Shown here one piece after another: positions 43,411-53,345 of a stretch of DNA of 64,000 nt. This DNA comes from Isoetes taiwanensis (Eukaryota > Streptophyta > Lycopodiopsida > Isoetales > Isoetaceae), in assembly GCA_021234155.1 (NCBI GenBank), contig JAJEKV010000008.1:11090740-11154739 (forward strand), read 5' to 3'. Every line of letters begins with the position of its first letter. The first letter of the stretch is position 1. The translations under genes were made by a program, and so were the position numbers. Below the pieces are notes generated by a model. The model saw only the letters and a program-made list of their open reading frames with translations, did not search any database and was not told where the DNA came from.

Positions 43411-45600
43411 ACAAGTTGGTTTTGTAAAAGGTTAAAATCTATGAATGAGAAGCATTTATGATTGAGGTTTACTCATATTTATGGTACGAATGCGGCGAAT
43501 ACCAAAATAGACAATGCTTGGTCAATGTTCCATTAAATTCCACATGTACCTATAACTACCTTAAGAAGTTAGAATGAAAGTCAACTTCATTTTCAGAATT
43601 GAACATAAACGATGGCATAAACCATGTTGTTCATAATTCACATATATACCGTTATTGATGCTAAAAGGCTTTCTACCATACATTTTGTTGTTGCCGCATA
43701 TATAGAAATTCATATAATTGTCTTACCATTGCCCACAATTTGTCCTTCAAAATGATTGTAGAAGACTTCGTAAATGCCCTTATCTGCACAACAAATCCTC
43801 ATTTGCACAATACAACTGCAAGAAAATTTTTATTAATGGAAGTGTCCTATCACTCAGTAGAGATTATCCACCGGAAAGGAATGATACACGAAAGCACTGC
43901 TAATGTTTTTATGCTAAACATGATTCTTTTCAAGATCCTTTCAGCTAATTATGTGAATCTAGAGATATAGCATAGTGCAGTTTATGCTTGCTTGTTGGGA
44001 GGAACTCTCTCCTTGCCTCTCTTTCTCTCGACTCCAAGACCAGGTGATGAAGCAACCAAAAATACAAATCTGTATAATTAACATTGTTCTCGTGTGAGTA
44101 AAGTAGAACCAACAAAAAGAAAAGAAATCCAAACAAAAATCAGAAGTAAGAGTTTATGGGTTTCAAGAAATTCTGTTAGCTTAGAAAATATCATGTTGAA
44201 ACAAAAGGGAAACAATCTTATTCCAAAACAAAGCAAAAATCTAGTCTGTTGTGAGTCAAAGCTACAAATGTCAGATTTATCTCATAATCAAACATACCAG
44301 GGCACTGAAAATAGACGTTCGATGTCGTTTAATCTAGCTGCGAATGTTGCTCTGCACTCCTCAGAGACAATTCTGGTATGGAAATGATTTACGGTACAAT
44401 TGAGGTTGTCACTTCCGTGATATGCCCAATCTTTGGTAAAACCATCAACATACTATCTTTTCCAATCCATTCTTCGAAAATATCACTTCACATTGAAGGC
44501 CTTTGAAGGCGTTTGGTTTCCTGATAGTGAGTGTAGTACGTTTGTTATGTCTTATTGTTTCCCCCTCCTATCCTGAGTATATAAAATGACATGAATATTT
44601 TCAAAAGATGATAAAATACTTTTAGCAAAATGTATAACATTAACATGGTTATGAAACAGGTCCAGCATGAAATAGTGAAACATGGTTACGAAACAGGCCC
44701 AGCAGCAGCAACTTATCCAGGTCTCATAATTCTGGCCATTAGAAAAGTCCTAGTCAAAGTATAATGGGAGAATTATATTACAGATTTTTCACATATTTTC
44801 CTTGTAAACTCCAGCATTAACATACCCGATCCAAGTTCTAGAGTGCCAATAGTAACCGATTCACATGGAGGAGAAGTGATTCCTTTTTCTGATGAAAACT
44901 TATATGCATGGTTTATAGCAATAGGGCTTTGTCTGCATATACAACCAATAAATATGTATATCTGAATGCGCAGTTTCCGATAAATCTTTATATCTGAATG
45001 CGCAATTTCCAACATTGTTATGGTACCATGATCATTCCATGGGAAGAACTATATTGAATGTATCAGGTCTAGTTGGTTTATATGTCCTATCTTCCAAGAG
45101 GAAAAGGAGAGCAATCTTTTCGATGATAAATTTACTTACCTACAAAAATAGCTGCCTTTCTTGTTGTAGCTCAACCTGCAAATACAATTGAAAACATAGT
45201 TATATCAGACATTGAACTGAAGCCAAAAATATAAGGCAAGTAAAACATGCAATATTGTGCAGATCTGGTAGTGGACTAACATGATAGAATATTTTATCCT
45301 CAGATTAATTGCAGATCTAATAATGTAATTGATCCTAATACAACTCTTATAATTTAAGAGAGAGACATATGTCAACACTGCTTTAGAATCCACTGATTTG
45401 TGCCGTTGAAAATAATGGTTGTTGTGGTGAACATTGGTAAGGGGGAATAAGCTTTATCTAGCCCTTCCTATTCTCCAGAAATAGGAGCCAGCTCTTGATG
45501 CTGCATCTAATTGGGAGCGTCAAGAATCCGTAGCCTTTGTAACACCATTGCTCCTACTTCCTGAGATAATCCACAAAAGAGAGGCATTCAACTAATGTGG
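43411..45600. other. Intergenic DNA, no gene recognised
   Basis: AT-rich, with no domain, repeat structure or terminal repeats that I can support. A near-repeat of ATATCTGAATGCGCARTTTCC occurs at 44,958 and 44,990. Confidence 0.4.
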
Positions 45601-45601
45601 C

Positions 45602-48600
45602 TTGACATGCACCAGCTCAGTTTGTTTGGGAACTGTTTCCACTTTAGAAGGATGTTTGCATAGAGAAAACGTGAAGAAGTTTAATAATGGAAGAATATTT
45701 GCATATGGATGCCCAAAGACCAAGAGATATTTTCCCGATGCAAAGAGGCTCATAAGCATGCAGAAGAAGAAATATATGACGCAATTTAAACTGAATGGCA
45801 GATATCCTCTTGCAAGAAATACAATATTTATAAGGAAGGAAAGTAAGAAAGAAAGGGAGGGAAAGGGAAGTAAGAAATCGAGCAAGAAGGAGAAGAAAGG
45901 AAGAGCAAGGGACGGAAGGCAGTGCAAGGAAGGGGGGGAAAGAAAAAAGAGAGAAAGAAGAGAAAACAAAGAGGCGAAAACATCAAACTGGGACATCAGA
46001 TGTAGAGGGCACTTCAAAGAAACTAAGAAGACGAAGTCCTCGACCAAGTCCAGTGCCTAGTCCTCCTGCAATTCTGGTGCCCTCTCCACAGCATGAGGAG
46101 GCCAGTAGCAGTGGTGATGTTGGTAGTAGTGCTTCTCATGCCACTGCAAGCACGGCAGAGGGGGAGATACCTTGACACCACAAGTCTAGGTGTCTGCGCC
46201 ATCCCAATTAATAAAACTTAGGATAGCCCAGCACTTGTTAGAGGTGCCCCAAGGCCTCAAGATCGAATGGTCCGAGGAGGAAAAGATGGCAGAAACTACT
46301 TTGAATAAGATATATGACCACCGTCATCTTTTTCCTTTCGGCATTACATTCACAAAAAAAATTAAGGTGTTCAATTTATACCAGGGCCCTCCAAATTTGA
46401 CTTCAAGGCCAAGAAATATGGAACACGTTAAGACTTTTCTGGGAAATTAGTGATTCCATTCAACCCCCTCACTAGGAAATTAGTTCCTTGGAAAACCGAG
46501 GACGATCTAATGGGGTTGCATTACTACATAGAGAATGGTAATCACTCGGTGCTTGCAACGCAATTGGTTTACAGAAAATTGGGCACTGCAAAGTCCAAAG
46601 AGCAAATGTCCAAAATCTATGAGTACAGGACATGACGGGTGTTGGTAGGAGATGTGAATGAACAGGACTACCTACAGCTCAGTTGTGAGGTGAATGACAT
46701 TGCAGTGAAGACTATCTTCAAGGACCTTTCATTGACAAGATCACCCACCCGAGGCACCAGTACGCGCTTTGTGGCAAGCCCGATCCATCTGGCCATGGGC
46801 AAACTCGATCGGAACCTTCCAAGATATGTTATTCATATCAAATGGTGTCCCGACATCATTTTAACTTGTGTTGGCCTTTCTGTAGTTTATTTTATTTTTT
46901 AATTAAATGGTGTCGCAGTGCCATTTCAGGTTATGTAGGCTTGACTCTAGGTTAGGATTATGAGTTTCTCTTCGAATGGCGTTGTGGCGCCATTTGACGT
47001 TTCCTAGGCTTCAATACATAATGAATTTTATGTTTTACCTTCGAAATGGCGCCAAGATGTTGTTTGCATTCAATTACTAATACATATCTTTTACATTCAG
47101 CGGTATCTGGCTGTGGCAGAAGTTACCATGCGTGGTAAGCAGCCCAAAGACTTCAACTGGTTGGTCTTCATGCCAAAGGAAATCTTTCAGCTATTCCTGT
47201 GTCTGTGGAACCAATGGAAACTGGCAAGCCCGAAGACAACAGAGGCCAGACTATAATATGTAACTGGGCCAAGGATAGTGACTACTTCAGTCAGACTTAT
47301 CTGAAGTGCCTTAGAGGCATGCACTATGGGGTAAAAGCATGTTAGGGTGTACCACTTTTGGAACCTGCAAAAGTACATACACTAGGTACTTCAGAACTGG
47401 GTACTTTCTCATTTTTCTTTTCATTAAAACTAATACAAAAATCCAAAATAAAAGTCAAGGACGTGGTAATATTCAAAGTTAAGATAAAGATAATGCTATC
47501 GGAGACCAATATATATATAAAAAGTTCTAAAACATACCTTATATTGAGATATTATACAGGTACCCAGTACCCAGTCCTGGCTACCTTTTTAGGTACCTTT
47601 TTAGTCACTAAATAATACTTTTTAAGGGACACCCTAACATGCTTTTACCCTATGAGGACTATAGGGTCTTATTCCAGGAAGTGCTTGACGAGAAGATATA
47701 TATAAAGGTCTCTGGTGATTACACAATGTGACCACTTCTTCAAAACGAGGGCTAAAACGCTAGACATTAGCGTTCTTGAAGAAGGAAATATTTGAATATG
47801 TCAAGGATAACTTCCCAAGGAAGTTTACCTTATTCAAAAACTTCTGTTCCATTGTGCAAGGCTTTGATGATGACAATTTGAAGGGCATAGGAACATTGCA
47901 TAACAATTGGGTCGATGATGGCGTTTCCAAGGAGGGAATTTTGGAAATATACCTCCAGCCTTGGTAAGGGTCATAAGAAATAAAGTTATGCAGAGGGATG
48001 ACTCTGAAGACTTCCGCTACGAGATTGAGCTCACTGATAGCAGAGGGCAGATAAATGCACTCCTGTGCCAGCCTCTTTGATTGTTCTAAATACGAGGAGT
48101 CTAACTCCAATGTGGGACCAACCGACACTATCCAAGTTCTTTGACACTGCTGTCAAGAACATCAATGCTGAATCTTTCTGGATAGTTTGTTTTGCATGCC
48201 CAGAACACAATTTTGTTGTTTCCTCAGTATTGGATAACCTGGACTCTAGGTCCAGTGTTTATATTGGCATATACGAGGATGAGTACAAGAATCTGGCACC
48301 AACAAGGGTGTTGGAACCGCATGCACTCGTCTATGCCACGAAGATCCAGTCTTCTGCCCTGACTGTTGTCGAAGATATTGACCTCAGGTTTTCCTATGCC
48401 GATCACCCATAGGAACTTCCACCTCTTCCTGCTCACAATGAAGAAGAGGCTGACTGGGAGATTGAGGCCATGACTGAAAAACTCTTTCTCAGCAGATTTA
48501 GGTACAGTTGGCAAGGTTTGCTCAGAGAAATCATAATGAGAAGTCAGTTGGGTCCTGCAACTTGCTCTGACCTTGTGCACAAGCTGGTATAGCCAGGTAC
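45602..48600 (+). pseudogene. Decayed unknown multi-exon gene, possibly element-borne
   Basis: Plus-strand coding-like pieces occur in order: a Lys/Arg/Glu-rich purine tract (45,832-45,980); RRRSPRPSPVPSPPAILVPS; VPQGLKIEWSEEEKMAETTL (46,240); KLVPWKTEDDLMGLHYYIEN; DRNLPRYVIHIK (46,810); an intron-like gap; RYLAVAEVTMRGKQPKDFNW (47,101); KKEIFEYVKDNFPRKF (47,780); EIELTDSRGQINALLC (48,025); and, in the next frame, WDQPTLSKFFDTAVKNINAE then SFWIVCFACPEHNFVV (48,115-48,230). The last part weakly resembles N6-adenine methyltransferases after their DPPY motif, but that motif itself is not intact. Many stops and frameshifts. I do not recognise the family. Confidence 0.4.
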
Positions 48601-49188
48601 AAGAGTGTTCGATTACTTCTCCTGTGCTCCTGTTGGCAGAAGACCAAACAATAGTGCCTGAAGGGGATTCTTGGTAGGCTAGACCGCCTACTCAATCCTA
48701 TTCTGGCTGCAGCCCCAGCATCAAGGTCCCGTTGAAGGTGGAGGTGACGAACATGCACAAACAGGCCAAGCCCAACATAAATCACCTGAGATTGCTGATG
48801 TTGACTACGAGGCTATAGTTCGACCTCGACAATCTCGATGAAGCTGAGTTCACTACCCATGCATTTGATTTTGATCCCATCAGCGGTGTTGGGCCATCTA
48901 ATCCTATTGCTGGCACTGAGGAGCCTGATACAGCAAAGAAAGACTTGTAAATAATGTGTACCTCAAATGTAAAAATAATATTTTTTTGTATATAAATTTA
49001 TCGAACTCATAGATTAATCATGTCTCTAAGGATATGCAAATCTTGCTTGTTATAAAATTAATCTTGTTCCTAGCTGTATTTTCTGCATTATCATGTTTCT
49101 AATGGCGCCAGATAATGGCACTTCACATGAACACACATAATGGTGCCATAATAGCTCAAAAATTGGTCATAAAAAAGACTAAAAAATA
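48601..49188. other. No recognised gene; short AATGGCGCC-type repeats
   Basis: Continuation of decayed coding-like DNA to about 48,950 (VNYEAIVRP-like scraps), then AT-rich sequence with AATGGCGCCA / AATGGTGCCA words also present at 46,905-47,060. Confidence 0.35.
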
Positions 49189-49888
49189 ATTTCGTCCCTA
49201 ATCAGAATCACGAAATTTCTCATTTTAATGAAATTATGCTTTACTCATGATCTTTAATGGGCATTTTAAAAAGAAAAAAAGCTCTTATCTTGGCTATTCT
49301 TCCTCTATTTTTGTATAGCCCATAAAAGAGGACTTGAATTATTGGGGTTGTCATATAGGCATATACTTTGTGCAAGTTACAAAGTTAGTTGTCCACTATG
49401 TATAGATTACAGAAATTAAAGTTGTGTGCAACATCCCATCCCATTTACGTTATCGTTATCGCAGTAAATATCGGACGCTGACATGTTATACCCATGGGCA
49501 TATCCGTGGTATATCCGTGTCTTTGACATGTTATAGCCACGGCCAAAAAAAATTACACGGCGTTTTTTTGGACAGCGGATTTTTTGCCATTTAAGGCTGG
49601 CTATAACATGTCAGCGTCCGACATTTACCACGATGGAGATTTACGTTGAGGAGCTTTCGACCATAAACCTAAACAGCTGTTTGAAATGAGCGGATGAGAT
49701 GGCAAATAAGGACAAGATACTATGGAGATGTCCTACTTTACACAATTCCATTATCTTTGAAAGATGGGCGGAGACCAACTTTAGCACGAGATAGAGAGCC
49801 AAATGGAATTGAGCCACATATGTATTGCTGATAAGCAAGGGGAGGACCCACCCAACAACTAGATCCTCAGACGTTTGCTTGGACACGC
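49189..49888. repeat. Duplicate of the region upstream of the MEE60-like gene (copy 1)
   Basis: Matches 56,508-57,020 in direct orientation with few changes (AATCACGAAATTTCTCATTT through CAGACGTTTGCTTGGACACG), except for the 187-bp MITE. The match ends at CACGCATT (49,888), where the LTR-element ORF sequence begins. Copy 2 is in place upstream of a gene, so copy 1 is likely the derived one. Confidence 0.9.
49452..49638. mobile_element. 187-bp Mutator-type MITE with 9-bp TSD and known empty site
   Basis: TSD ATTTACGTT at 49,443-49,451 and 49,639-49,647. The paralogous site near 56,768 has a single ATTTACGTT with no insertion. Inverted termini share GTAAATRTCGGACGCTGACA then TGTTATA. No coding capacity. 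Confidence 0.92.
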
Positions 49889-50926
49889 ATTCTCCAAGTT
49901 GATGCTGCTAGAAGCTTCTCGCATACTCATGGAGCGCACTAGTCTGCTGGAGCTTGGGCCTCTTCCCGGTTTGTACAACCTGCTTTGGATCTCCTGGAAT
50001 TCCTCTTCTGGGATGACGGGTTGCTGCTGCTGATACATCTGCCTTATCTGTTGGTAAGCTTGAATGTCTGACATAGTTTCCCTGGCGTAGGAATGTCGCT
50101 CGGCTACTTCCCTTGGAATTTCCTGGTAATCATAGTCGATGAAGTCACTGCCCTGTTCTTGTGCAACTAGGCCTATGAGCTCATCGATCCTGAGACCTTC
50201 TTCTTGGCAATAGGGAAGGTTGAGGATGTCGGTGGCGAGTATGTACTCCTCGCCGTCGATGATGACTGGGGTCAGGGCCGTGATACCAACAGGCGGTTCG
50301 AAATCTCGCCTTAATACTTCTTCTTGTCGTGCTATACGCCTCTCCATCCTTCTTGCCTCCCTCATTTCCCAACTTGGGTTCTCCTCCTCTTGCTCTTCAT
50401 AATCCTGCTCAATCTGTAACATAGGTGTTCCTGATGTGGAGCCGTAGTATTCGTAGTCCGTGGTCTCGATCTCGTGGATGCCTATCTGGTGCCTGCGAGT
50501 GTTGAGAGGCGCCAGATCCAAAGGTTGAATTGACGGCTCCCCTGGTTGGTTGACTGCCTTGTACTGCATGAACAAAGCTAAGGCTGCTTGGGCTGAGAGG
50601 TATCTATGCCTATGATGCTTACAGGTCATGTAGTTTGGCATGTTTCTGGTTCTATCCCACAGCCTACTCTTGCCCCTGGATCCCCCACCTATGGCTTGGG
50701 TAAGAGAGTCTAAGGAAACCCATTTCCCTCCCCTAGGTGGCAAGCTAACTTCCCAGGGCAGGATCTGTTGATCATATTGGCAAATAATGTCGGTGTAATA
50801 GGGAGTTCTAGTCAGAGTGGCATGGAGATCAAAGAAATGATCAAAGACATGGAAGACTTGATCAGCAGGACAATCACGGATGTGATTGGCCTCATTGTAC
50901 CATCTAACAAAGCTTGAGGGCGCCAT
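49859..50926 (-). CDS. Intact 355-codon ORF of the truncated LTR element, unknown function
   Basis: Minus strand, starting MAPSSFVRWYNEANHIRDCP. The N-terminal 150 residues are globular-looking and Trp/Pro/His-bearing (KWVSLDSLTQAIGG, CKHHRHRYLSAQAALALFMQ). A Glu-rich helical middle (EQDYEEQEEENPSWEMREAR) and a Gln-rich segment (MYQQQQPVIPEEE) follow. There is no CCHC knuckle, protease or polymerase motif. The last nine codons (ACPSKRLRI) lie in the duplicated flank, so the native C-terminus is lost or altered. An uninterrupted frame of this length amid so much decay suggests a young insertion or selection. It may be a Gag-like or accessory protein. Confidence 0.55.
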   Translation of the reverse strand: MAPSSFVRWYNEANHIRDCPADQVFHVFDHFFDLHATLTRTPYYTDIICQYDQQILPWEVSLPPRGGKWVSLDSLTQAIGGGSRGKSRLWDRTRNMPNYMTCKHHRHRYLSAQAALALFMQYKAVNQPGEPSIQPLDLAPLNTRRHQIGIHEIETTDYEYYGSTSGTPMLQIEQDYEEQEEENPSWEMREARRMERRIARQEEVLRRDFEPPVGITALTPVIIDGEEYILATDILNLPYCQEEGLRIDELIGLVAQEQGSDFIDYDYQEIPREVAERHSYARETMSDIQAYQQIRQMYQQQQPVIPEEEFQEIQSRLYKPGRGPSSSRLVRSMSMREASSSINLENACPSKRLRI

Positions 50927-51645
50927 TGAGCAGAGGGGAGTATAAAAAATGGCTGATGAGGATAAGCAAGGAGCTAGAAAATCGCCAAAAGGGCTGAGAG
51001 CAGTTTTGATGGGGAGAAAATGACAAATGAGGTCCCTTTTTATAGACTAGGGGTGCCTCGGGTTCCGTGCAGAAGGGTTCTTGATGGGGAAGGCTTTTGT
51101 TCCATGGCTATGGGTGTCCAAATGGGCTACCATGAAGTGCAATTCTAAGCAAAACAAGGCAAGAAACACTACATGGGAGTTTGTTAGATGAAAATTGGTC
51201 AATTTGGGCAAAATTGGGCGAAACCGGGTCAGAGCGCGCAAATCGCCTCTGCGTACCGAACGCAGGTGGTTTCTGCGCGGTGTGACCCGATTTGGGTCTT
51301 TTCTGGGTTCTGCTAAAGATTTTTGGAAAATTTAAGATGCTAACATGACTACTTGGGTGATTCTAATCTAACTAGGAATTTTTCTCGGCCAAAATGGACA
51401 AAGATTGGGGCCAAGATGGCGAAACTGGGTCAGAGCGCGCAAATCGCCTCTGCGTACCGAACGCAGGAGGGTCCTGCGCGGTGTGACCTGATTTCGCGGG
51501 TTCGCGCCTTTTTTGGTTCTAAAATTTTTTCTAAAAATTATCTAATGCAAAGAACAAATTATCTAATACCAATTTGCAAAACAAAAGTTTATATTTATAA
51601 GGGAAAATTTTATCAATTACATCAATTTATACAAAATTTGTATCC
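50927..51645. repeat. Spacer between the two ORFs, with a 46-bp duplication
   Basis: GGGTCAGAGCGCGCAAATCG then CCTCTGCGTACCGAACGCAGG occurs at 51,225-51,268 and 51,427-51,468, about 200 bp apart. The repeats are GC-rich in an AT-rich context. Confidence 0.65.
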
Positions 51646-52781
51646 TCAAGGGTATTCCTTGCGGATACGGCGCGCCAAGTATAGGTCCTTGGGCATCAAC
51701 GTTACCCTCTTCGCATGAATAGCGCAGAGGTTTCCTTCCTCGAACAATTGGGTGAGCTCGGCCTCCGCAGCTACCTGCAACACCCTTGTCGTGAGCGACG
51801 TCACTCTATAGTCGGTGACGAACTCCTGCATCACCTCTCGCATAAGCCGCTCGAAAGGTGCCTTCCTAATCAGGAGATTAGTGCACTGTTGAAAGTGCTT
51901 AATCTCCCGAAAAACTCGGGCATGCCTAGAGTTTGGTCCGTGGTGGACCTTCTTGGGCTTCTCCGGTCGTGGCAGCGGCGGCTTGAGCTGGTTCTTTGCT
52001 GGTCGGCCCCCCTTCACGTAGCGTTGGACGTTCTGGCGGCAGTACCAGTCGTTATACCTCATCCAACGACGGAGGTATTCTTTGTACGCCTTGAGGCGGC
52101 GTCTGAAGAGGCGCTCCTCCTTCAAAGCGAACGGTCGCTCGCCCGCCTTCTGCTTATTGACCACCTTAGGTGGCTTGGGCCACTTCGGGTAAGGTGGTCT
52201 TGCATCGGGGTTGGAGGACTCCCCCGCGACCTCGTCCTCTTCCTCCTCTGCTTCCTCTTCTGGATCTCCTCCTCCTTCTTCCACCACTTCCTCTTCTTCG
52301 CGTCGGGGAGGCTCCTCGATCACTACGGTCCCTCGGGGCCGATCGTTCCTCCTCTTAGTGCGCCTCTCCCTCTCCCTCAGCTCTCGCTCTCGCTCCCTCT
52401 TCTTTCTTGCCTCCTGCTCTTCCGGCCACTCCGCAACTTTCTCCTTGCCCTTCTTCTTGGGCACTGAAGGGCCCGCCTTTTGAGTTTGGTGCTGGGGCTG
52501 CTCTTCCTCCTGCTCCACTTCTGTGTCCGACGAGGGTCCAAAGTGGCGGGACTCGCCAGTTCTCTGGGTGCCCGCCGACGACAAACTGCTGCTGCTGCTG
52601 GGCGCCTCCTCTTCCGAGACGTGGAAGGTGTCTTCACTGCTGCTGGAGGGGAACTCCCCTTCACCCGGCTTAGATCGAAGGTGTTCGGGGATTTGCTTGG
52701 TGTGCCGACCTGCTGTGCCTGCGCCATCGAGAGCGTAGGCCTCTCCCCGGCCTTCCTAGCTGTCTGCTTGGTTCGAGCCAT
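51646..52781 (-). CDS. Histone H3-like protein with very long N-terminal tail, in an LTR element
   Basis: The minus-strand ATG at 52,781 gives [10 protein letters not shown], identical to the start of canonical H3 including K4 and K9, then [15 protein letters not shown] frame change between about 52,750 and 52,600 (indel or tiny intron) leads to a Ser/Glu-rich and Arg/Glu-rich tail, a Pro/Lys segment ([16 protein letters not shown]) and a helical block. The last 95 residues are a full H3 fold: [75 protein letters not shown], stop. Loop 1 has canonical H3 length, not the longer CENH3 loop. Canonical H3 is 136 residues; this is near 370. It would act in nucleosomes if expressed. It lies after the primer-binding site, as a first ORF. 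Confidence 0.8.
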
Positions 52782-53332
52782 ACTTAACGTTGTGGAAAAT
52801 GGATGACGTAAGGCTGAGCAAGAGAGAGATGGTGGAGAAAAAGGTTGGAGGGAAAATGAGGTGTCAGGGATATTTAAAAAGGAGGGTCCCTAGGAATATT
52901 CTCCTACCATTAATAGGCCTACTTATTAGCCCCCCTTACCCTTATTATTAATACATATTTAATTTCTAATACACATACTTAAATTCGTATTATACCTTAG
53001 AATTTTTGATTTTCCTAATAGTTTGAAGTATTAATTATAGATTTGCGCCATTTTTCACTCGGGTCTCAGATTGGCATAATTCTTCGACCCATTTTAGGTG
53101 AAACTTGATGCAGATGCATAATTTTCACTCCAATTTTACTAGAAAATAAACTTGGCTCATTCATTTCTTCGTCTAACACCTAACCTAATTTCGAAGCCAC
53201 TACTTAGGAGAAAAATTTTTCTCCTATTTTCGAGGTTCGATGGTGGGAAATTTTTATTTCACACCCCTATAGGCCTGTTAGACTACTTTCATGGTTATGG
53301 TCAGTGCTAGTTCCTGGTCAACCAAGAACATC
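52782..53332 (-). other. Untranslated leader of the LTR element
   Basis: About 550 bp between the H3-like start codon and the primer-binding site, AT-rich and with no long frame. It is the expected place for a retroelement leader. Confidence 0.5.
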
Positions 53333-53344
53333 GCTCTGATACCA
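53333..53344 (-). promoter_or_regulatory. Primer-binding site for initiator Met-tRNA
   Basis: On the minus strand TGGTATCAGAGC lies one base inside the LTR end. It is complementary to the 3' end of plant initiator Met-tRNA, the usual primer of plant Ty3/gypsy and copia elements. It fixes the element orientation as minus and the adjacent LTR as the 5' LTR. Confidence 0.85.
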
Positions 53345-53345
53345 T

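Noticed and set aside
45592-46047. 151-codon minus-strand frame rich in Leu, Phe and Ser
   Set aside because: Complement of a purine-rich tract on the plus strand; the hydrophobic composition is forced by pyrimidine codons.
51715-52467. 250-codon plus-strand Leu-rich frame
   Set aside because: Antisense shadow of the GC-rich H3-like coding region.
51646-52781. Centromeric H3 (CENH3)
   Set aside because: The long tail is suggestive, but loop 1 has canonical H3 length and the tail starts ARTKQTARK; retroelement context makes a CENH3 call unsafe without a phylogeny.
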